In this document: positions 5,854 to 7,748 of the stretch, in pieces
Numbering within the stretch: position 1 is the stretch's first letter
Layout of the letters: each line of letters starts with the position of its first letter
Source of the DNA: CBDUJZ01 sp047629415
Lineage (GTDB): Bacteria > Myxococcota_A > Bradymonadia > REDH01
DNA length: 7,748 nt
Direction of reading: 5' to 3'
Assembly: GCA_047629415.1 (NCBI GenBank)
Contig: JBLHWZ010000267.1
Span: 1-7,748 of the forward strand
Notes under the pieces: generated by a model
Database searches by the model: none
Seen by the model: only the letters and a program-made list of their open reading frames with translations
What the model was told of the DNA's origin: nothing
Position numbers and translations under genes: made by a program

Positions 5854-6913
5854 CCCTGTCTGTTCACACAACGAGTGGGATCCGCTCGAAGAGGTGATCG
5901 TTGGTCGCCTTGAAGGCGGCGCCGTGCCTCCTTCTCACACGATCGAACGAGCTCGCGGCCTCACGGGGATCGCCGCCACGGCGTATCGGGTGCTCGCGGG
6001 GAGGCGCTACCCTCGGTTACTCCACGACCGGGCGCAGCGGGAACTCGGAGAATTCGTCGCGTTGCTGGAGTCCGAGGGCGTGCGAGTCCGCCGCCCGGAG
6101 CCGATGGATTTTACGTTTCAGTCACGCACTCCCTTCTGGAAAAGTAGCGGTTTTTGCACGGCGAGTCCCCGCGACATGTTGATTGTAGTGGGCGACGAAC
6201 TCATCGAGGCGCCGTCTGCCTGGCGCGCTCGCTACTTCGAGATCTACGCCTATCGGAAACTGCTCAACGAGTACTTCAGGGAGGGGGCGCGTTGGACCGC
6301 GGCCCCCAAGCCTCAGCTCCTCGACGAACTCTACGACGCGAACTTCTCGGCACCGAAGAAGGGCGAGCCGCTTCGTTTCGTCATCGGTGAGAGTGAGCCG
6401 ATCTTCGACGCGGCAGACTTCGCTCGGTGCGGAAACGACCTATTCGTGGCGCAGGGAAACTCCACCAACCAAGCAGGCATCGAGTGGATGCGCCGCCACC
6501 TGGGTCCTGACTATCGGATACACGAACTCGAGACACTCTGCCGCGTGCCGATGCATCTCGACACGACGTTCATTCCGCTCGCGCCCCGCCGCGTCCTCAT
6601 CAACCCCAAATACATCGACCCGAGAAGGCTGCCCGCCGTCTGCGCGGACTGGGACATCCTGATCGGTCCGGAGGCGGACCCGATCCCAGGTTTGTCCACC
6701 TCGTATCTCTCTTTGGTCAGCGAGTGGATCCATCTCAATGTGCTCAGCCTCGATGAGAAACGGGTTATCGTCGAAGCATCCCAGACGTCGATGCAGAACG
6801 CTCTCCGCGACTGGGGCTTCGAGCCAGTGCCCTGTAACTTCGCAAACTACCGAATGTTCGGCGGCGGGTTTCACTGCGCGACCGTGGATATTCGGCGGAC
6901 GCCGCAGACCTAG
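5843..6913 (+). CDS. Arginine amidinotransferase, GATM/StrB type
   Basis: 356 aa, near the length of StrB-type enzymes and mature GATM. The N-terminus NEWDPLEEVIVGR (10-22) is the family signature. By alignment from memory with human glycine amidinotransferase (GATM), the catalytic triad is complete: Cys345 in GGGFHC (human C407), His238 in PMHLD (human H303) and Asp189 in FDAADF (human D254). Asp111 in SPRDMLIVVG corresponds to human D170. IEAPSAWRARYFE (121-133) and GIEWMRRHL (212-220) are also GATM-like. The family moves the amidino group of arginine through a Cys-amidino intermediate to an amine, releasing ornithine; acceptors include glycine (creatine), inosamine phosphate (streptomycin) and precursors of cyanobacterial toxins. 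The acceptor here is unknown. The residue before the PMH motif is Val235, where human GATM has Asn300, hinting at an acceptor other than glycine. There is no signal peptide, so it should be cytosolic. It is last of three genes and starts 11 nt before the end of the membrane protein gene, so the product of amidino transfer probably feeds the same pathway. The stop is the TAG at 6911-6913. Confidence 0.92.
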   Translation: MSTSPVCSHNEWDPLEEVIVGRLEGGAVPPSHTIERARGLTGIAATAYRVLAGRRYPRLLHDRAQRELGEFVALLESEGVRVRRPEPMDFTFQSRTPFWKSSGFCTASPRDMLIVVGDELIEAPSAWRARYFEIYAYRKLLNEYFREGARWTAAPKPQLLDELYDANFSAPKKGEPLRFVIGESEPIFDAADFARCGNDLFVAQGNSTNQAGIEWMRRHLGPDYRIHELETLCRVPMHLDTTFIPLAPRRVLINPKYIDPRRLPAVCADWDILIGPEADPIPGLSTSYLSLVSEWIHLNVLSLDEKRVIVEASQTSMQNALRDWGFEPVPCNFANYRMFGGGFHCATVDIRRTPQT

Positions 6914-6983
6914 TCATCAGCACGGTCGCGGGGCTCGGGTGGAGCGCTGCGATCGGAGGAGGTTGGCGGGCAACAACCGGAGG

Positions 6984-7748
6984 CTATGGGGCTGTCTCTT
7001 CCGCCGGGGCGACTAGCGTCAGAACCTGATTCGGCTCGACGGATTCCAGCGTGGTCACGACGCCAGTGCGAGGCCATCGAATCGTGACATCGACGGGACC
7101 CGCTGCTTCGCCTAGCCCAAAGTGAGCGACCCTTTCGGATTGGCCCAGGTAGTGGGTAGAAGCCCCGATCTGACGGACTTGGCTGTCGGAGCCCCCCGTG
7201 GGGCTGACCGTCACACGAGCACCGAGCGCCTCGAATGCGCGATCCTCCGCGCTCGTGCGCACGCGCAGCCAATCGCCGCCTTGGATGTTGCGAAGCAGCA
7301 TCGGTTCTCCCTCTGAGACGGCCACGACGAGGTCCAAATCGCCGTCGTTCTCATAGTCGAAGACGGCGAGGCCGTGGCCGTTCTGAGTAAAATCGAGTCC
7401 GACCTCTTCCGCGTCGTTTGACCAGGGGAATTCGCCGTCGTTGCGCCAAAATCTGGTGGGGGCCTCGGCATAGAACGACGGTTCGTTTGGGAGCCGCGCG
7501 GCGGCTGCCCAGCCATTGGTCTGCACCAAGTCGAGGTCCCCATCGTTCTCGGAATCGAAGAACGCGCTGCCCCAGCCCAGATAGCCGACACGCATCCCAG
7601 CAGCTTCCGTCTGGTCGGAGAACGAACGGTCACCGTCATTGCGATAAAGTCGGTTAGCGTTGGCGTAGTCGAATTCGCGATTCGTCCCACATTCCGCGGT
7701 CGAGCACTGCGCACCGGCCACGAACCAGTCCAGGTCGCCATCGCCGTC
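6984..7748 (-). CDS. FG-GAP/VCBS repeat protein with ASPIC/UnbV domain, C-terminal part (5' truncated by window edge)
   Basis: The minus-strand frame is open from 7748 to a TAG at 6986-6984, giving 254 C-terminal residues. Three Asp-rich calcium-binding loops of FG-GAP/VCBS beta-propeller repeats are visible: DGDGDLDW (1-8), DSENDGDLDLV (65-75) and DYENDGDLDLV (131-141), with RLYRNDGD and RFWRNDGE blades between them. The ASPIC/UnbV domain (PF07593) follows at about 171-247: ALGARVTV, VRQIGASTHYLGQSE, VAHFGLGEA and VDVTIRWPRTG. Such proteins, related to human CRTAC1, are usually secreted or outer-surface and 500-1200 aa long, with an N-terminal signal peptide outside this window. Their molecular function in bacteria is mostly unknown; adhesion and calcium binding are common suggestions. 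A GTG at 7721 could be read as a start, but it sits just after an FG-GAP motif that continues in frame to the edge, so it is internal. The gene converges on the amidinotransferase gene with a 70-nt gap and is probably not part of that operon. Confidence 0.92.
   Translation of the reverse strand, partial: DGDGDLDWFVAGAQCSTAECGTNREFDYANANRLYRNDGDRSFSDQTEAAGMRVGYLGWGSAFFDSENDGDLDLVQTNGWAAAARLPNEPSFYAEAPTRFWRNDGEFPWSNDAEEVGLDFTQNGHGLAVFDYENDGDLDLVVAVSEGEPMLLRNIQGGDWLRVRTSAEDRAFEALGARVTVSPTGGSDSQVRQIGASTHYLGQSERVAHFGLGEAAGPVDVTIRWPRTGVVTTLESVEPNQVLTLVAPAEETAP

Noticed and set aside
6440..6874. 144-aa minus-strand frame opposite the amidinotransferase
   Set aside because: The sense strand carries the full amidinotransferase active site, and the antisense product shows no family pattern.
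6914..6983. Possible terminator between the amidinotransferase and the ASPIC/UnbV gene
   Set aside because: Only a 4-bp stem (GTTG...CAAC near 6962-6974) and no T-tract on either strand.
7713..7721. GTG at 7721 as the start of the FG-GAP/ASPIC gene
   Set aside because: The frame continues in FG-GAP sequence (DGDGDLDWF) to the window edge, so the gene is truncated rather than starting here.

Overview
The window is bacterial DNA: dense, GC-rich (I judge about 60% by eye), with short gaps and overlapping genes. The two edge genes, a DUF1552 protein and an FG-GAP/ASPIC-UnbV protein, belong to families common in Planctomycetota, Myxococcota, Acidobacteriota, Verrucomicrobiota and uncultured relatives. 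The phylum cannot be fixed from the sequence alone. I see no RNA genes, mobile elements, CRISPR arrays or phage genes.

Layout. (a) 1-702, plus strand: C-terminal 233 residues of a DUF1552 protein, cut by the left edge. (b) 756-3076, minus strand: a two-gene operon read from right to left, a family 2 glycosyltransferase with C-terminal membrane helices (2006-3076), then a radical SAM protein with a partial SPASM-type cysteine region (756-2006), joined by a TGATG stop/start overlap. (c) 3077-3461: a divergent intergenic region with a 59% AT stretch. A good sigma70-like promoter abuts the glycosyltransferase start so closely that its mRNA may be leaderless. (d) 3462-6913, plus strand: a three-gene overlapping operon, a TVP38/TMEM64 (VTT/DedA superfamily) membrane protein, a polytopic GT-C-like membrane protein with a soluble C-terminal domain, and a GATM/StrB-type arginine amidinotransferase with its catalytic triad intact. 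The overlaps are 8 and 11 nt, each with a clear Shine-Dalgarno sequence inside the upstream gene. (e) 6984-7748, minus strand: C-terminal 254 residues of an FG-GAP/ASPIC-UnbV protein, cut by the right edge.

How the genes may work together. The five central genes form two divergent operons that bring together glycosyl transfer on the cytoplasmic side (GT2), radical chemistry (radical SAM), a lipid-translocase-like membrane protein (VTT), a polyprenyl-sugar-transferase-like membrane protein (GT-C) and transfer of an amidino group from arginine to an amine. My hypothesis is a pathway that builds and exports a guanidino-bearing glycan, glycolipid or small molecule at the envelope. The gene families and overlaps are visible in the sequence; the product and the order of steps are inference. 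The flanking genes are probably unrelated neighbours.
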